Shown: positions 23,502 to 32,714, counted from the stretch's first letter. The stretch: 37,032 nucleotides of DNA from Pseudomonadota bacterium (GCA_021816155.1 JAKAZA010000022.1:1-37032), one strand, 5' to 3'. Numbers and translations are program-made. The notes: generated by a model not told the origin, from the letters alone.

Positions 23502-24602
23502 ATGCGTGACGATCATGGCGCGAATATCGACGCGAAGATGGGCTCCCAGCTCACCGGCGGTCCGATCGATGAGAAGCTCGACGATGACGAGCCCGTGCGG
23601 CTGCAGGAGAACCTTCCCCCGGAGATCGCGTCCCCTCTGGCGCCGTTCGGCGGCAGGAAGCCGCCCGCGCCGGCCTGGTTCGACGCCGCGATCGCCAAGG
23701 AGCCCGAGCGCCGCCGCATCCTCGTCGAGGGCGCGCGGATCGAGCTCCTGACCTGGGGCGAGGTTGGCAAGCCCGGGCTCATCTTCGTGCACGGCAACAG
23801 CGCCCATGCCGACTGGTGGAGCTTCATCGCCCCGTTCCTGGCCGACGACTACCGTGTCGCGGCGCTTTCGCTCTCCGGCATGGGCGGCTCCGACTGGCGC
23901 GAGACCTACACCTTCGAGACCTTCGCCACCGAAATCTGGGAGTGCGCCAAGGCCGCCGGGCTCTACGACGCGCCGGTGAAGCCGATCTACATCGGCCACT
24001 CCTTCGGCGGCTCGCAGGTGTTCTACTCGGCGACCAAGCACCCGGAGCGGATGCGGGCCGCGCTCCTTCTCGACACCGGCTTCGGCGGGCCGCCGACAGC
24101 CGAGCAGGAGGAGCAGTGGCGCAAGGAAGCGGAGAAGGAGGGCAAGGCCGATCCGCGCTGGCGTCCCCCCCAACGCCGAACGCGCCCGAACCGGGTCTAC
24201 GCGACGCTGGAGGAGGCGTTGACCCGATTCCGCTTCATGCCGCCGCAAGTTCCGGGCAACCTCTTCGTCGCCGACTTCATCGCGAGACGCTCGCTGAAGC
24301 GCGCGCCGGCCCCGGACGGCTCCGGGGAAGGCTGGACCTGGAAGTTCGATCCATTCATGTGGGGCAAGCTCGACCGCGGGCCGATGCAGACGCTTGACCG
24401 CTCGAAGGCGCCGCCGATCGCGCAGATATTCGGTGACCGCTCCGGTATCATGCAGCGTCGCGCGGCGGGACAGCGATCCGACTTCCTCCCCGACGACATC
24501 CCCTCGTCGGCGATCCCGGACTCCGAGCACCACATCATGGTCGACCAGCCGCTGGCGCTGGTGGCGGCGTTGCGCGCACTGCTTTCCGTATGGCCAACTT
24601 GA
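23502..24602 (+). CDS. Alpha/beta hydrolase
   Basis: A 366-aa hydrolase. The oxyanion-hole motif is FVHGNSAHADWW (95-106), the nucleophile elbow is GHSFGG (165-170, S167), and the general base is probably the His pair in DSEHHIMVDQP near 345. LSLSGMGGSDW (122-132) matches the esterase/epoxide-hydrolase branch. The first 60 residues, rich in acids and prolines, precede the fold. ATG 23502 has only a weak ribosome site (AGG). The substrate is unknown; its divergent partner is an oxygenase, so a catabolic role fits. Confidence 0.88.
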   Translation: MRDDHGANIDAKMGSQLTGGPIDEKLDDDEPVRLQENLPPEIASPLAPFGGRKPPAPAWFDAAIAKEPERRRILVEGARIELLTWGEVGKPGLIFVHGNSAHADWWSFIAPFLADDYRVAALSLSGMGGSDWRETYTFETFATEIWECAKAAGLYDAPVKPIYIGHSFGGSQVFYSATKHPERMRAALLLDTGFGGPPTAEQEEQWRKEAEKEGKADPRWRPPQRRTRPNRVYATLEEALTRFRFMPPQVPGNLFVADFIARRSLKRAPAPDGSGEGWTWKFDPFMWGKLDRGPMQTLDRSKAPPIAQIFGDRSGIMQRRAAGQRSDFLPDDIPSSAIPDSEHHIMVDQPLALVAALRALLSVWPT

Positions 24603-24605
24603 GCG

Positions 24606-24632
24606 GCCGGGCTGCTTCGTGTAGCACCCGGC
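24606..24632 (+). terminator. Hairpin after the alpha/beta hydrolase gene
   Basis: GCCGGG (24606-24611) pairs with CCCGGC (24627-24632), and TGC with GCA continue the stem around a loop. It starts 4 nt past the stop codon but has no T-run, so termination by it alone is uncertain. Confidence 0.4.
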
Positions 24633-24669
24633 TCAACCATCCCGCTTGGCGCCAGGAGACCCCGGTTCG

Positions 24670-24909
24670 ATGACCGAAGCCGTTCATGAGTACCATCCGG
24701 GCGACCAGGACATCTCAGAACAGGTCGCCACGTTCCGCGCGTTCGGCACGATGGTCAAATGGGGCAGTCTCGCCCTCGCAGTGCTGCTCCTGATGCTGGT
24801 GCTCTGGTTCTGCCTGAACGCCGGCTTTTTCGGCGGCGTGATACCGGGCGTCCTCCTCGCGGCGGCCGGCGTTTTCTTCCTCCGCTCCAAGCCTCAGTCA
24901 GCCCACTAG
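24670..24909 (+). CDS. aa3-type cytochrome c oxidase subunit IV (alphaproteobacterial)
   Basis: A 79-aa membrane protein with the family signature HEYHPGDQDISEQVATFRAF (6-25) followed by MVKWGS and two hydrophobic segments at about 31-50 and 55-71. This matches the small alphaproteobacterial subunit IV seen in aa3 oxidase structures, which packs against subunit I; its function is not essential in known cases. The main oxidase genes are not in the window. It lies 86 nt upstream of pntAA. Confidence 0.9.
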   Translation: MTEAVHEYHPGDQDISEQVATFRAFGTMVKWGSLALAVLLLMLVLWFCLNAGFFGGVIPGVLLAAAGVFFLRSKPQSAH

Positions 24910-24995
24910 CTCAGGATCACTGGACAAGCGCTTGAGTCGCGCGCGACACGACGGCTCGTCCTGTCCCGTATCCGCCGCCCAGAGGGGCTGCACGC

Positions 24996-26126
24996 ATGTC
25001 CGTCCTAGCCGTCACCAGGGAACGCCGCGCCGGCGAGACGCGGGTGGCGGCGACGCCAGACGCGGCCAAGAAGCTGATCGCACTCGGACTCGAGGTGGTC
25101 GTCGAAGCCGGCGCCGGCGTCGCGGCGGCCGCGCCCGACGCCGACTACGCCGCCGCCGGGGCCAGGGTCGCGGCCAGCGCATCGGAGGCGCTGAAGGACG
25201 CGGACATCGTGCTGAAGGTTCGCGGGCCCGCGGAGGAGGAGATCGCGGCGCTGAAGCCCGGCGCGGTGGTCGTCGGCCTTCTGAACCCCTACCAGGACCG
25301 TCCGCTGATCGACGCGCTGAACGGGCGCGGCGTCACCGTGTTCGCGATGGAGTTGGTGCCGCGCATCACCCGCGCCCAGGTGATGGACGCGCTTTCCAGC
25401 CAGGCGAACCTCGCCGGCTATCGGGCGGTGATCGAAGCGGCCGAGGTCTACGGTCGGGCGCTGCCGATGATGATGACCGCGGCAGGCACCGTCGCCGCTG
25501 CGAAGGTGTTCGTGATGGGCGCGGGCGTCGCGGGCCTGCAGGCGATCGCGACCGCCAAGCGCCTCGGCGCCGTGGTCACCGCGACCGACGTCCGGCCGGC
25601 GGCGAAGGAGCAGGTCGAGAGCCTGGGCGCCAAGTTCATCGCGGTCGAGGACGAGGAATTCAAGGCCGCAGAGACCGCGGCCGGCTACGCCAAGGAGATG
25701 AGCGCGGAGTATCAGGCCAAGCAAGCCGCCCTCGTCGCCGATCACATCAAGAAACAGGACATCGTCATCACCACGGCGCTAATCCCCGGACGCCCGGCGC
25801 CGCGCCTGGTCAGCGCCGAGCACGTCGCCTCGATGAAGCCCGGCTCCGTGCTGGTGGACCTCGCCGTCGAGCAGGGCGGCAACGTCGCGGGCGCCCAGGC
25901 CGGCGAGATCGTCGAGACGTCCGGGGTGAAGATCGTCGGCATACCGAACTTGGCGGGTCGCGTCGCGGCGGATTCCTCCGCGCTCTACGCCCGCAACCTC
26001 ACCGCGTTCGTCGGCCTGCTCGTCAAGGACGGCGCCGTAGCACCCGACTACGACGACGAGATCCTCAAGGCGGCGCTGGTGGCCAGGGACGGCGCGGTCG
26101 TCCATCCGGCGCTGCGCACGGCCTGA
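24996..26126 (+). CDS. pntAA: NAD(P) transhydrogenase subunit alpha part 1 (domain I, NAD-binding)
   Basis: A 376-aa soluble domain I of the proton-translocating transhydrogenase, which passes hydride from NADH to NADP driven by the proton gradient. The NAD-binding Rossmann core has [20 protein letters not shown] (about 170-190). Family motifs near the N-terminus include [13 protein letters not shown] (9-21), and the C-terminal [17 protein letters not shown] is kept. The three-gene form (alpha1, alpha2, beta) is usual in alphaproteobacteria. GAGGGG precedes ATG 24996, and pntAB follows after 13 nt. Confidence 0.96.
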   Translation: MSVLAVTRERRAGETRVAATPDAAKKLIALGLEVVVEAGAGVAAAAPDADYAAAGARVAASASEALKDADIVLKVRGPAEEEIAALKPGAVVVGLLNPYQDRPLIDALNGRGVTVFAMELVPRITRAQVMDALSSQANLAGYRAVIEAAEVYGRALPMMMTAAGTVAAAKVFVMGAGVAGLQAIATAKRLGAVVTATDVRPAAKEQVESLGAKFIAVEDEEFKAAETAAGYAKEMSAEYQAKQAALVADHIKKQDIVITTALIPGRPAPRLVSAEHVASMKPGSVLVDLAVEQGGNVAGAQAGEIVETSGVKIVGIPNLAGRVAADSSALYARNLTAFVGLLVKDGAVAPDYDDEILKAALVARDGAVVHPALRTA

Positions 26127-26139
26127 AGGAGCACGGACC

Positions 26140-26457
26140 ATGGAAGCCGTCGACCCGATTGTCTTTCGTCTGGCGATCTTCGTGCTGGCGATCTTCGTCG
26201 GCTACTACGTGGTCTGGAGCGTGACGCCGGCGCTGCATACGCCCCTGATGAGCGTCACCAACGCCGTCTCCTCGGTAATCATCGTGGGCGCGTTGCTCGC
26301 CGCGTCGGCGCCGCTCAAGGGCACCGCCGGCCAGGTGCTGTTCTCCAAGGGCGTTGGCGCGGCGGCCGTCGCCCTCGCCTCGGTCAATATCTTCGGCGGG
26401 TTCCTGGTCACGCAGCGAATGCTCGCGATGTACCGCAAGAAGGAGCGGGGCAAGTGA
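26140..26457 (+). CDS. pntAB: NAD(P) transhydrogenase subunit alpha part 2 (membrane domain)
   Basis: A 105-aa membrane protein with three transmembrane helices at about 8-28, 42-60 and 68-92. [20 protein letters not shown] and [13 protein letters not shown] are strongly conserved transhydrogenase sequences. It forms part of the proton channel with PntB. It ends in GTGA, where a 34-codon frame begins, rather than running straight into pntB. Confidence 0.96.
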   Translation: MEAVDPIVFRLAIFVLAIFVGYYVVWSVTPALHTPLMSVTNAVSSVIIVGALLAASAPLKGTAGQVLFSKGVGAAAVALASVNIFGGFLVTQRMLAMYRKKERGK

Positions 26458-26558
26458 GCTTCGATCTCTTCGCCACCGCCCCCGCCCAGGCCGCGTGGTT
26501 CGGCCGGGACAGGGCCGAACGCCGCGCGCCGGCGCCTCCTGACGGGACGCCGGCATGA
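26454..26558 (+). CDS. Unrecognised 34-aa small protein or coupling peptide between pntAB and pntB
   Basis: GTG 26454 overlaps the pntAB stop by 4 nt (GTGA) and the TGA stop overlaps the pntB start by 4 nt (ATGA). AAGGAG stands about 8 nt upstream, a better ribosome site than the one before pntB. The translation begins [19 protein letters not shown] and ends in a Pro/Arg-rich tail; it has no transmembrane segment. The exact fit on both sides argues for translation. It may serve to carry ribosomes from pntAB to pntB, or be a small protein of the complex. I do not recognise it. Confidence 0.65.
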   Translation: MSFDLFATAPAQAAWFGRDRAERRAPAPPDGTPA

Positions 26559-27967
26559 ACGCCAATCTCTCCGCTCTCGCTTACCTCGTCTCGGGCGTCC
26601 TCTTCATCCTGACGCTGCGAGGGCTCTCGAGCCCGGAAACGAGCCGGCGCGGCAATCTCCTCGGCATGATCGGCATGGCGCTCGCCATCGCTGTGTCGCT
26701 GGCGACGCTCTGGCATGAGGGCGTGCTCGATCCAATCACGGTCGGCCTGATCCTGGCCGGCGTGGTGGTGGGCGGCGGCGTGGGCGCGGTCATCGCGCGC
26801 CGGGTCCACATGACCCAGATGCCGCAGCTCGTGGCGGCGTTCCACTCGCTGGTGGGCTTGTCGGCCTGCTTCGTCGCGACGGCCGCGCTCTATGCGCCCG
26901 CCGCTTACGGCATCGCCGAGCCCAGCGGCCGCGTGCTGCTCGAGAGCCTGATCGAGCTCTCGGTGGGCACCGCGATCGGCGCCATCACGTTCACCGGCTC
27001 GATCATCGCGTTCCTCAAGCTCAACGGCAACATGTCGGGCGCACCGATCATCCTGCCGCTACGCCACCTCCTCAACATCGCCATCGGCGTCGCGGTCGTC
27101 GTCCTGATCGGCGTCCTGGTCGCGAGCGGAGGCGAGGCCAAGTGGGCGTTCTGGGCGATCGCGGTCCTGTCGATGATCGCCGGCGTCACGCTGATCGTGC
27201 CGATCGGCGGCGCGGACATGCCGGTCGTGGTCTCGATGCTGAACAGCTATTCGGGTTGGGCGGCGGCGGCGCTCGGCTTCACGCTCGCCAACACGACGCT
27301 GATCATCACCGGCGCGCTCGTCGGATCGTCGGGCGCCATCCTCAGCTACATCATGTGCAAGGGGATGAACCGGTCCTTCATCTCCGTGATCCTCGGCGGC
27401 TTCGGCGGTGACGTCGCCACCACGGGCGGCAAGGTGGAGACGCGCCCGGTCAAGCAGGGATCGGCCGACGACGCAGCCTTTATCATGAAGAATGCGTCCA
27501 AGGTCATCATCGTGCCTGGCTACGGCATGGCGGTCGCCCAGGCCCAGCACGCGCTGCGGGAAATGGCCGACAAGCTGAAGATCGAAGGGGTCGAGATCAA
27601 ATACGCGATCCACCCGGTGGCGGGCCGCATGCCCGGCCACATGAACGTGCTGCTCGCCGAGGCCAACGTGCCGTACGACGAGGTGTTCGAGCTCGAGGAC
27701 ATCAACGCGGAGTTCCCTACGGCGGACGTCGCCTTTGTCATCGGCGCCAACGACGTCACCAACCCGGCCGCCAAAACAGATCCGCAGAGTCCGATCTTCG
27801 GCATGCCGATCCTCGACGTGGAGAAGGCGCGCACTGTGCTTTTCGTGAAGCGCGGCATGGGCTCGGGCTACGCCGGCGTCGAGAACGAACTCTTCTTCCG
27901 CGACAACACCATGATGCTGTTCGGCGACGCGAAGAAGATGGTCGAGAGCATCCTGAAGGCGCTGTGA
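26555..27967 (+). CDS. pntB: NAD(P) transhydrogenase subunit beta (domain II/III, NADP-binding)
   Basis: A 470-aa protein. Residues about 1-270 hold eight or nine transmembrane helices, including MTQMPQLVAAFHSLVGL, with the conserved proton-channel His. The C-terminal domain III binds NADP: GYGMAVAQAQ (about 325), HPVAGRMPGHMNVLLAEA, GANDVTNPAA and KRGMGSGYAGVEN. Together with PntAA and PntAB it makes the proton-translocating transhydrogenase that supplies NADPH. ATG 26555 has only a weak ribosome site, consistent with coupling to the small upstream frame. Confidence 0.97.
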   Translation: MNANLSALAYLVSGVLFILTLRGLSSPETSRRGNLLGMIGMALAIAVSLATLWHEGVLDPITVGLILAGVVVGGGVGAVIARRVHMTQMPQLVAAFHSLVGLSACFVATAALYAPAAYGIAEPSGRVLLESLIELSVGTAIGAITFTGSIIAFLKLNGNMSGAPIILPLRHLLNIAIGVAVVVLIGVLVASGGEAKWAFWAIAVLSMIAGVTLIVPIGGADMPVVVSMLNSYSGWAAAALGFTLANTTLIITGALVGSSGAILSYIMCKGMNRSFISVILGGFGGDVATTGGKVETRPVKQGSADDAAFIMKNASKVIIVPGYGMAVAQAQHALREMADKLKIEGVEIKYAIHPVAGRMPGHMNVLLAEANVPYDEVFELEDINAEFPTADVAFVIGANDVTNPAAKTDPQSPIFGMPILDVEKARTVLFVKRGMGSGYAGVENELFFRDNTMMLFGDAKKMVESILKAL

Positions 27968-28016
27968 GGCGCGTCCGCGCGCCCCAAGTCCGCTGAACGC
28001 CGTGTCGGCTCGCGCC

Positions 28017-28038
28017 CACTGACATCGTCTTGTCAGTG
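28017..28038. promoter_or_regulatory. Perfect 8-bp inverted repeat upstream of the DUF899 gene
   Basis: CACTGACA, 6 nt, TGTCAGTG: a 22-bp element of perfect dyad symmetry 50 nt after pntB and 55 nt before the DUF899 start. There is no T-run beyond it, so an operator is more likely than a terminator. No regulator gene lies nearby. Confidence 0.5.
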
Positions 28039-28093
28039 ACGCGGCGATAGTTTTCTCGTCGCCACGGACCTTCGCTGCGCGAGAGAGGCGCTC

Positions 28094-28798
28094 ATGACCG
28101 AAACGCTGATCCCGGCCCTCGAACTCGCCGCCCGACGGCGTCCGCCGTTCGCGGACGAGACCCCCGACTACGCGGCCGCCCGACAGGCGCTGCTGGCCGA
28201 GGAGATCGAGCTCAGGCGCAGCCTCGAACGGGTCGCGGCCCAGCGCCGCGCGCTGCCGCCGGGTCCCGTGATCGCGAAGGACTACCGTTTCCTCGACGCC
28301 GATGGCCGCAACCTCGGCCTCGCCGACCTCTTCGGCGCCCATGACACGCTGGTCACCTTCTTCTGGATGTTCGGGCCGCAGCGCAAACGGCCGTGCCCGA
28401 TGTGCGCGAACATGCTGGGACCGTGGGACGCCAACGCCGCCGACATCGCGCGGAAGGTGTCGCTCAGAATCGTCGCCCGCTCGCCGGTCGCCCGCCAACT
28501 CGCCTTCGCCCGGCAGCGCGGCTGGAAGCATCTCGAGTTCGTGCAGAGCGTCGGAGACGACTACGCCCGGGACATCGGCGCTCTGACGCCGGACGGGGAA
28601 TCGGCGGCGGGCGTGGTCTACCGCAAGGACGCTGACGGCGCCGTCCGGCTGTTCTGGGCCTGCGAGACCAGCTTCGACATGGCCGATCCCGGCCAGGACC
28701 CGCGAGCGGTTCCCGAGATGACGGCGCCGCTCTGGAACGTGCTCGACCTCACCCCCGCCGGCCGCGATCCCGACTGGTACCCGAAGCTCAGCTATTGA
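28094..28798 (+). CDS. DUF899 thioredoxin-like family protein
   Basis: A 234-aa protein. The opening helices with LLAEEIELRRSLERVAAQRR and then ALPPGPVIAKDYRF and LADLFGAHDTLVTFFWMF follow the DUF899 pattern. CPMC (about 98-101) sits where the thioredoxin-like fold of the family carries its Cys pair. The tail is typical, with WNVLDLTPAGR. The biochemical role of DUF899 proteins is not settled. GAGAGAGG precedes ATG 28094, and a perfect inverted repeat lies in its promoter region. Confidence 0.9.
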   Translation: MTETLIPALELAARRRPPFADETPDYAAARQALLAEEIELRRSLERVAAQRRALPPGPVIAKDYRFLDADGRNLGLADLFGAHDTLVTFFWMFGPQRKRPCPMCANMLGPWDANAADIARKVSLRIVARSPVARQLAFARQRGWKHLEFVQSVGDDYARDIGALTPDGESAAGVVYRKDADGAVRLFWACETSFDMADPGQDPRAVPEMTAPLWNVLDLTPAGRDPDWYPKLSY

Positions 28799-28932
28799 GC
28801 AGATTGGGAGCCAAGCTGCAGCGGCTGTGACCGCGCCGCCACGGCCGGGGCATTCCGCCGCGCGCGCGCCCCATACAGCTTCCATTCACCCCCGCACCGT
28901 CACCATCTGAGGGATGGTTCGGAGGCGGACGC

Positions 28933-29817
28933 GTGAGTGCGGCGTCGGAGACGATCGAGCGTCGGGGACGCATGGTCGAGATCGGTTCGGGCCGGCGTCT
29001 GCGCGCCGCGCCGGCCGGACCTGCGGTCTCGACCCGGCCGCTGGTGATCCTGGAGGCCGGTTCGTTCGGCTTTTCCGCCGACTGGGCGGCCGTGCAGGAC
29101 CGCCTGAGCGCCGAGGGCTTGCGCTCGCTCGCCTATGACCGGGCCGGCCTCGGCGCCTCCGACGCCGGGCCGGCGCCGCGCGATTCGTCCGCCATCGCAG
29201 ACGACCTCGAGGACCTTCTGGCCGCCCTCGCCGAGCGCGGACCGTTCATCCTGTGCGGTCACTCGATGGCCGGCCTCCATGCCCGTATCTTCGCCGCGCG
29301 CAACAGCGCCCGCCTCGCCGGTCTCGTTCTGGTCGACGCCGTCACGCCGGAGACCACCGACGATCCGGTCTCGGCGCGCTACATCGGGTCGTTCGCGGCG
29401 GTCTCCCGCCTCGCCGCCTGGGGCGCTTCAGTAGGCCTGCAGCGGCCGTTCGCCGGCGCGCTGGGCGACGCCATCGGCCTGCCGGCGCTCGCCAAGGCCG
29501 AGAAGCGCCGTGCGTTCGCTGACCCGGAGCACAACCGCTGGGCCTCTGCCGAGGTGGAGGCGTGGGCCGCCGACGCAGCGCAAGGCCGCGCCGCCGGCCC
29601 CTACGATCCGGCGTTGCCGATCGCGGTGGTGCTGACGGGCGACGGACGCCAGCCCACCGCCCGCGCCGAAGCGACCGCCGCCCCGGCCAGGGCCGCGCGC
29701 CGCGGCTTCGTGCTTCACGTGCCGGGGGCGAACCACGCCACGCTGCTCGGCCAGCGCTTCGCCCCCCACATCGTGCGCGCAATCCTCCAGGTCGCGGCCG
29801 CCGCAAAGGCCTCGTAA
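28933..29817 (+). CDS. Alpha/beta hydrolase
   Basis: A 294-aa hydrolase. The nucleophile elbow is CGHSMAG (108-114, S111), an early LEAGSFGFSADW (40-51) forms the oxyanion region, and YDRAGLGASD (68-77) is the usual strand 4 motif. The general base is likely the His in VPGANHATLL near 270. GTG 28933 is chosen because GGAGG lies 8 nt upstream. The 3' end is 24 nt from the ABC transporter start, so co-transcription is possible. Confidence 0.9.
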   Translation: MSAASETIERRGRMVEIGSGRRLRAAPAGPAVSTRPLVILEAGSFGFSADWAAVQDRLSAEGLRSLAYDRAGLGASDAGPAPRDSSAIADDLEDLLAALAERGPFILCGHSMAGLHARIFAARNSARLAGLVLVDAVTPETTDDPVSARYIGSFAAVSRLAAWGASVGLQRPFAGALGDAIGLPALAKAEKRRAFADPEHNRWASAEVEAWAADAAQGRAAGPYDPALPIAVVLTGDGRQPTARAEATAAPARAARRGFVLHVPGANHATLLGQRFAPHIVRAILQVAAAAKAS

Positions 29818-29841
29818 GGTTTGCCGGCTAGGTTGCGGGCC

Positions 29842-30789
29842 ATGGACCTCGCCCTGAAGCTCGACGGCGTCTCCCGTCGCTATGGCGCGTTCGCCGCGGT
29901 GAGCGACCTGTCGTTCAGCGTGGAGCGCGGCGCGATCCTTGGTTTCCTAGGCCCCAACGGCGCCGGCAAGACCACCACGCTGCGCATGATTCTCGGGCTC
30001 GTCGCGCCCAGCGCGGGCCGCGTTGAGGTGCTGGGCGAGACCGACGGGCGGCGCCTGCGCGCGCGGATCGGCTTCCTTCCCGAAGAGCGCGGCCTCTACC
30101 GCCGCATGACCGCGGTGGGCGCGATCGCCTTCTTCGCCCAGCTGAAAGGCGCGCCGCGCAGCGAAGCGCGGCGCCGCGCCCGACGCCTGCTCGACGAGAA
30201 CGGGCTGGGCGAGGCGGCCGACCGCCCTGTCCGCGCGCTCTCGAAGGGGATGGCGCAGAAGGTCCAGCTACTCTCGGCCATCGCCCACGATCCGGAGCTC
30301 GTCATCCTCGACGAGCCGTTCTCGGGCCTCGACCCGGTGAACCAGCAGGCGCTGGAGGGCCTGGTCCGCGGCCTCAAGGCGCGCGGCGCCACCGTGGTCT
30401 TCTCCACGCACGTCATGCAGCACGCCGAACGGCTCTGCGATCAGGTCGTGCTGATCGCCGGCGGCCGGAAAGTCTTCGATGGCCGCGTGGCGGACGCCCG
30501 CGCCGCGGCGCCGCGGACCTTGATCCTGGAGGGCGCGCTCGCGGCGGACGCGCTCGCGGGTGTTCCCGGTGTCGCCGAGGTGGCGGCCGAGCGGTTGAGC
30601 GACGGGCGCATGCGACTGTCGGCGAAGCTCGCCGCAGGCGCGGCGGCGCCCGCGGCCCTGCGCGCCGTTTTCTCGCGCGACCTCGACGTAAGCGGCCTGG
30701 AGCTGAGGGAGGCGCACCTGCACGACGCCTTCATCGCGCTGACCGGTGGCGGCGACGCGGCGCCTGTCCCGGAAGCCTCCGCCGCATGA
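29842..30789 (+). CDS. ABC exporter ATP-binding protein (NatA-like)
   Basis: A 315-aa ATPase. Walker A is GPNGAGKT (37-44), the signature is LSKGMAQK (133-140), Walker B is LVILDEP (153-159) and the His switch is in STHVMQ. The C-terminal 90 residues form the extra domain seen in NatA/YhaQ-type exporter ATPases. The permease gene overlaps its stop by 4 nt. ATG 29842 lacks a strong ribosome site; TTG 29821 would add seven residues. The substrate is unknown (sodium, peptides or drugs in relatives). Confidence 0.94.
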   Translation: MDLALKLDGVSRRYGAFAAVSDLSFSVERGAILGFLGPNGAGKTTTLRMILGLVAPSAGRVEVLGETDGRRLRARIGFLPEERGLYRRMTAVGAIAFFAQLKGAPRSEARRRARRLLDENGLGEAADRPVRALSKGMAQKVQLLSAIAHDPELVILDEPFSGLDPVNQQALEGLVRGLKARGATVVFSTHVMQHAERLCDQVVLIAGGRKVFDGRVADARAAAPRTLILEGALAADALAGVPGVAEVAAERLSDGRMRLSAKLAAGAAAPAALRAVFSRDLDVSGLELREAHLHDAFIALTGGGDAAPVPEASAA

Positions 30790-32069
30790 AGCGCATGCTC
30801 CTCATCGCCTTGCGCGAGTACGCCGCCTTCGTGCGCACCGTCGGGTTCTGGCTGTCGATCTGCCTGATGCCGCTCGGCCTCGTCGGGGTGATCGTGTTCA
30901 GCGGCCTCGCCGCCAGGACGGCGCCCGCGCCCAGGCTGGCCATTCTCGACTTCACCGGCGGCGGCTACGCAGCCGCCCTCACCAGGTCTCTTTCCGCCGG
31001 CCCGACGCCCACGGCCGTCGTCGTCCGCCCGCCGCCCGGCGCGGGCGACGGCTACGCGACCGCCGCCGCCCGGATCCGTCCTTACCTGTCAGGCGGCCTC
31101 GACACGCCGTCAGGCGCACGCCTCGACGCCGTCGCGATCATCCACGGCGCGGCCGCCCAGCCGGCGCTCGACCTTTGGACCCGCAACATCAACGAGCCCG
31201 GCCTGCAGGCGACACTGACCGCGGCCCTGGCCGACGCCGCGCGCAGGCGCCACCTTGCGCTGGACGGCCTCGCCCCGCAGACGATCGCGGCGCTCGACGC
31301 AACGCAGCCCAAGGTGACGCAGTTCTCGCCGCGCAGTCGCGAGGGTGAGGTCTCGCTCAGGGACCGGCTGCCCGGCGTCGCCGGCTTCGCGATGGGCGTG
31401 GTGCTGTGGAGCCTTATCCTCACCGGCGCCGGCATCCTGCTCAACAGCGTGATCGAGGAGAAACAGAATCGCATCCTAGAAGTGCTGCTGACCAGCGCCT
31501 CGGCGCCCGAGATCATGGGCGGCAAAATCCTGGGCGCGGCGTTGGTGACCGCCACGGCGCTCGCCGTCTGGGCCGGCGTCGCCGGCGCGACGTTCGGTGC
31601 GCGCAACCCGCAGCTCCTCGCCGACATCGCCGGCCTCATGGTCGGCCGCGGGCTCGCGCTGTACTTCCTGCTATACTTCGCGGGCGGCTACCTGATGTAC
31701 GCCACGCTGTTCGCCACCATCGGCGCCTTCTGCGAGACGCCGCGCGAGGCGCAGACGCTGCTCGGGCCGCTGATGATCCTCCTGACGGTTCCTATGATCT
31801 TCATGGGCCAGGCGGTGACGCGGCCCGACGCACCCCTCCTGCAGGCGCTTTCCTGGATCCCGCCGTTCACCCCGTTCCTGATGGCCGCAAGGGCCGCGAG
31901 CAATCCGCCGCTCTGGCAGGTCGTGGGCACGACGGCCGCCATGTGCGCGACCATCGCCGTAGAGCTTTGGGTCGCGGGCCGCGCATTCCGCACCGGCGCG
32001 CTCGCCAGCGGACGATTTGACGTCCGGCTGCTGCTCGCAGGGATCGCAGGTCGCGGCGAGGCCGCTTGA
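30786..32069 (+). CDS. ABC-2 type exporter permease (NatB-like)
   Basis: A 427-aa membrane protein. One N-terminal helix (about 18-42) is followed by a large periplasmic domain up to about residue 190, then five or six helices at about 200-400. VIEEKQNRILEVLLTSASAPEIMGGKILG is represented here by the motif EEKQNRILEVLLTS, diagnostic of ABC2_membrane_3/NatB permeases. It is translationally coupled to the ATPase gene (ATGA) and forms the exporter with it. Confidence 0.93.
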   Translation: MKRMLLIALREYAAFVRTVGFWLSICLMPLGLVGVIVFSGLAARTAPAPRLAILDFTGGGYAAALTRSLSAGPTPTAVVVRPPPGAGDGYATAAARIRPYLSGGLDTPSGARLDAVAIIHGAAAQPALDLWTRNINEPGLQATLTAALADAARRRHLALDGLAPQTIAALDATQPKVTQFSPRSREGEVSLRDRLPGVAGFAMGVVLWSLILTGAGILLNSVIEEKQNRILEVLLTSASAPEIMGGKILGAALVTATALAVWAGVAGATFGARNPQLLADIAGLMVGRGLALYFLLYFAGGYLMYATLFATIGAFCETPREAQTLLGPLMILLTVPMIFMGQAVTRPDAPLLQALSWIPPFTPFLMAARAASNPPLWQVVGTTAAMCATIAVELWVAGRAFRTGALASGRFDVRLLLAGIAGRGEAA

Positions 32070-32132
32070 CTTGACCTCCCCGGCGCTCCGATCTTCGTGT
32101 CATCCTGACTCGAAGCCTTCAAGGAGCCGACC

Positions 32133-32711
32133 ATGGCCGCCGTCGCCAAGCTCGAACGCACGCGCGGAGGGGGCGAATCCGAACTGCTGGAGATGATCCG
32201 CAGGCGGTCGATGCGGCTCGGCAAGTTCACGCTGGCGTCGGGTCGCGAGAGCGACCTCTACCTCAACCTGAAGCCCACCATGATGGACCCGCGCGGCGCG
32301 CACCTCTGCGCCAAGGCGCTCCTTGATCGCGTGCCGCCAGGATCCGACTATGTCGGGGGACTGGAAATGGGCGCGGTGCCGGTCATCGCGGCGCTGGCGG
32401 CGCTCAGCGACATCGAGGGGCGCCCGGTGCGCACCTTCTTCGTGCGCAAGTCCGCCAAGGACCACGGCACGCGCGAAGTCGTCGAAGGCTTGGCCGCCGG
32501 CGAGAGCCTTGCCGGCAAGAAGGTGCTGATGATCGACGACGTCGCCACCACCGGCGGCTCGGTAGTCAAGGCGATCGAGGCCGCGAGGGCCGCCGGCGCG
32601 ACCGTCGAGGACGCGCTCGTCATCGTCGACCGGCAAGAGGGCGGCGCGGAGAACCTCGCCGCGCTGGGCGTGCGACTGGCCTCGGTGTTCGTCGGGGACG
32701 ACTTCCGCTAG
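32133..32711 (+). CDS. pyrE: Orotate phosphoribosyltransferase
   Basis: A 192-aa enzyme of de novo pyrimidine synthesis that makes OMP from orotate and PRPP. The PRPP-binding motif VLMIDDVATTGGS is at 131-143. LASGRESDLYLNLKP (34-48) and FFVRKSAKDHG (102-112), which holds the mobile-loop catalytic lysines, are typical. AAGGAG lies about 8 nt before ATG 32133. The glycosyltransferase gene follows after 3 nt. Confidence 0.96.
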   Translation: MAAVAKLERTRGGGESELLEMIRRRSMRLGKFTLASGRESDLYLNLKPTMMDPRGAHLCAKALLDRVPPGSDYVGGLEMGAVPVIAALAALSDIEGRPVRTFFVRKSAKDHGTREVVEGLAAGESLAGKKVLMIDDVATTGGSVVKAIEAARAAGATVEDALVIVDRQEGGAENLAALGVRLASVFVGDDFR

Positions 32712-32714
32712 CGG

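Noticed and set aside
27059-28885. 608-codon minus-strand open frame
   Set aside because: Antisense to pntB and the DUF899 gene; no recognisable domain.
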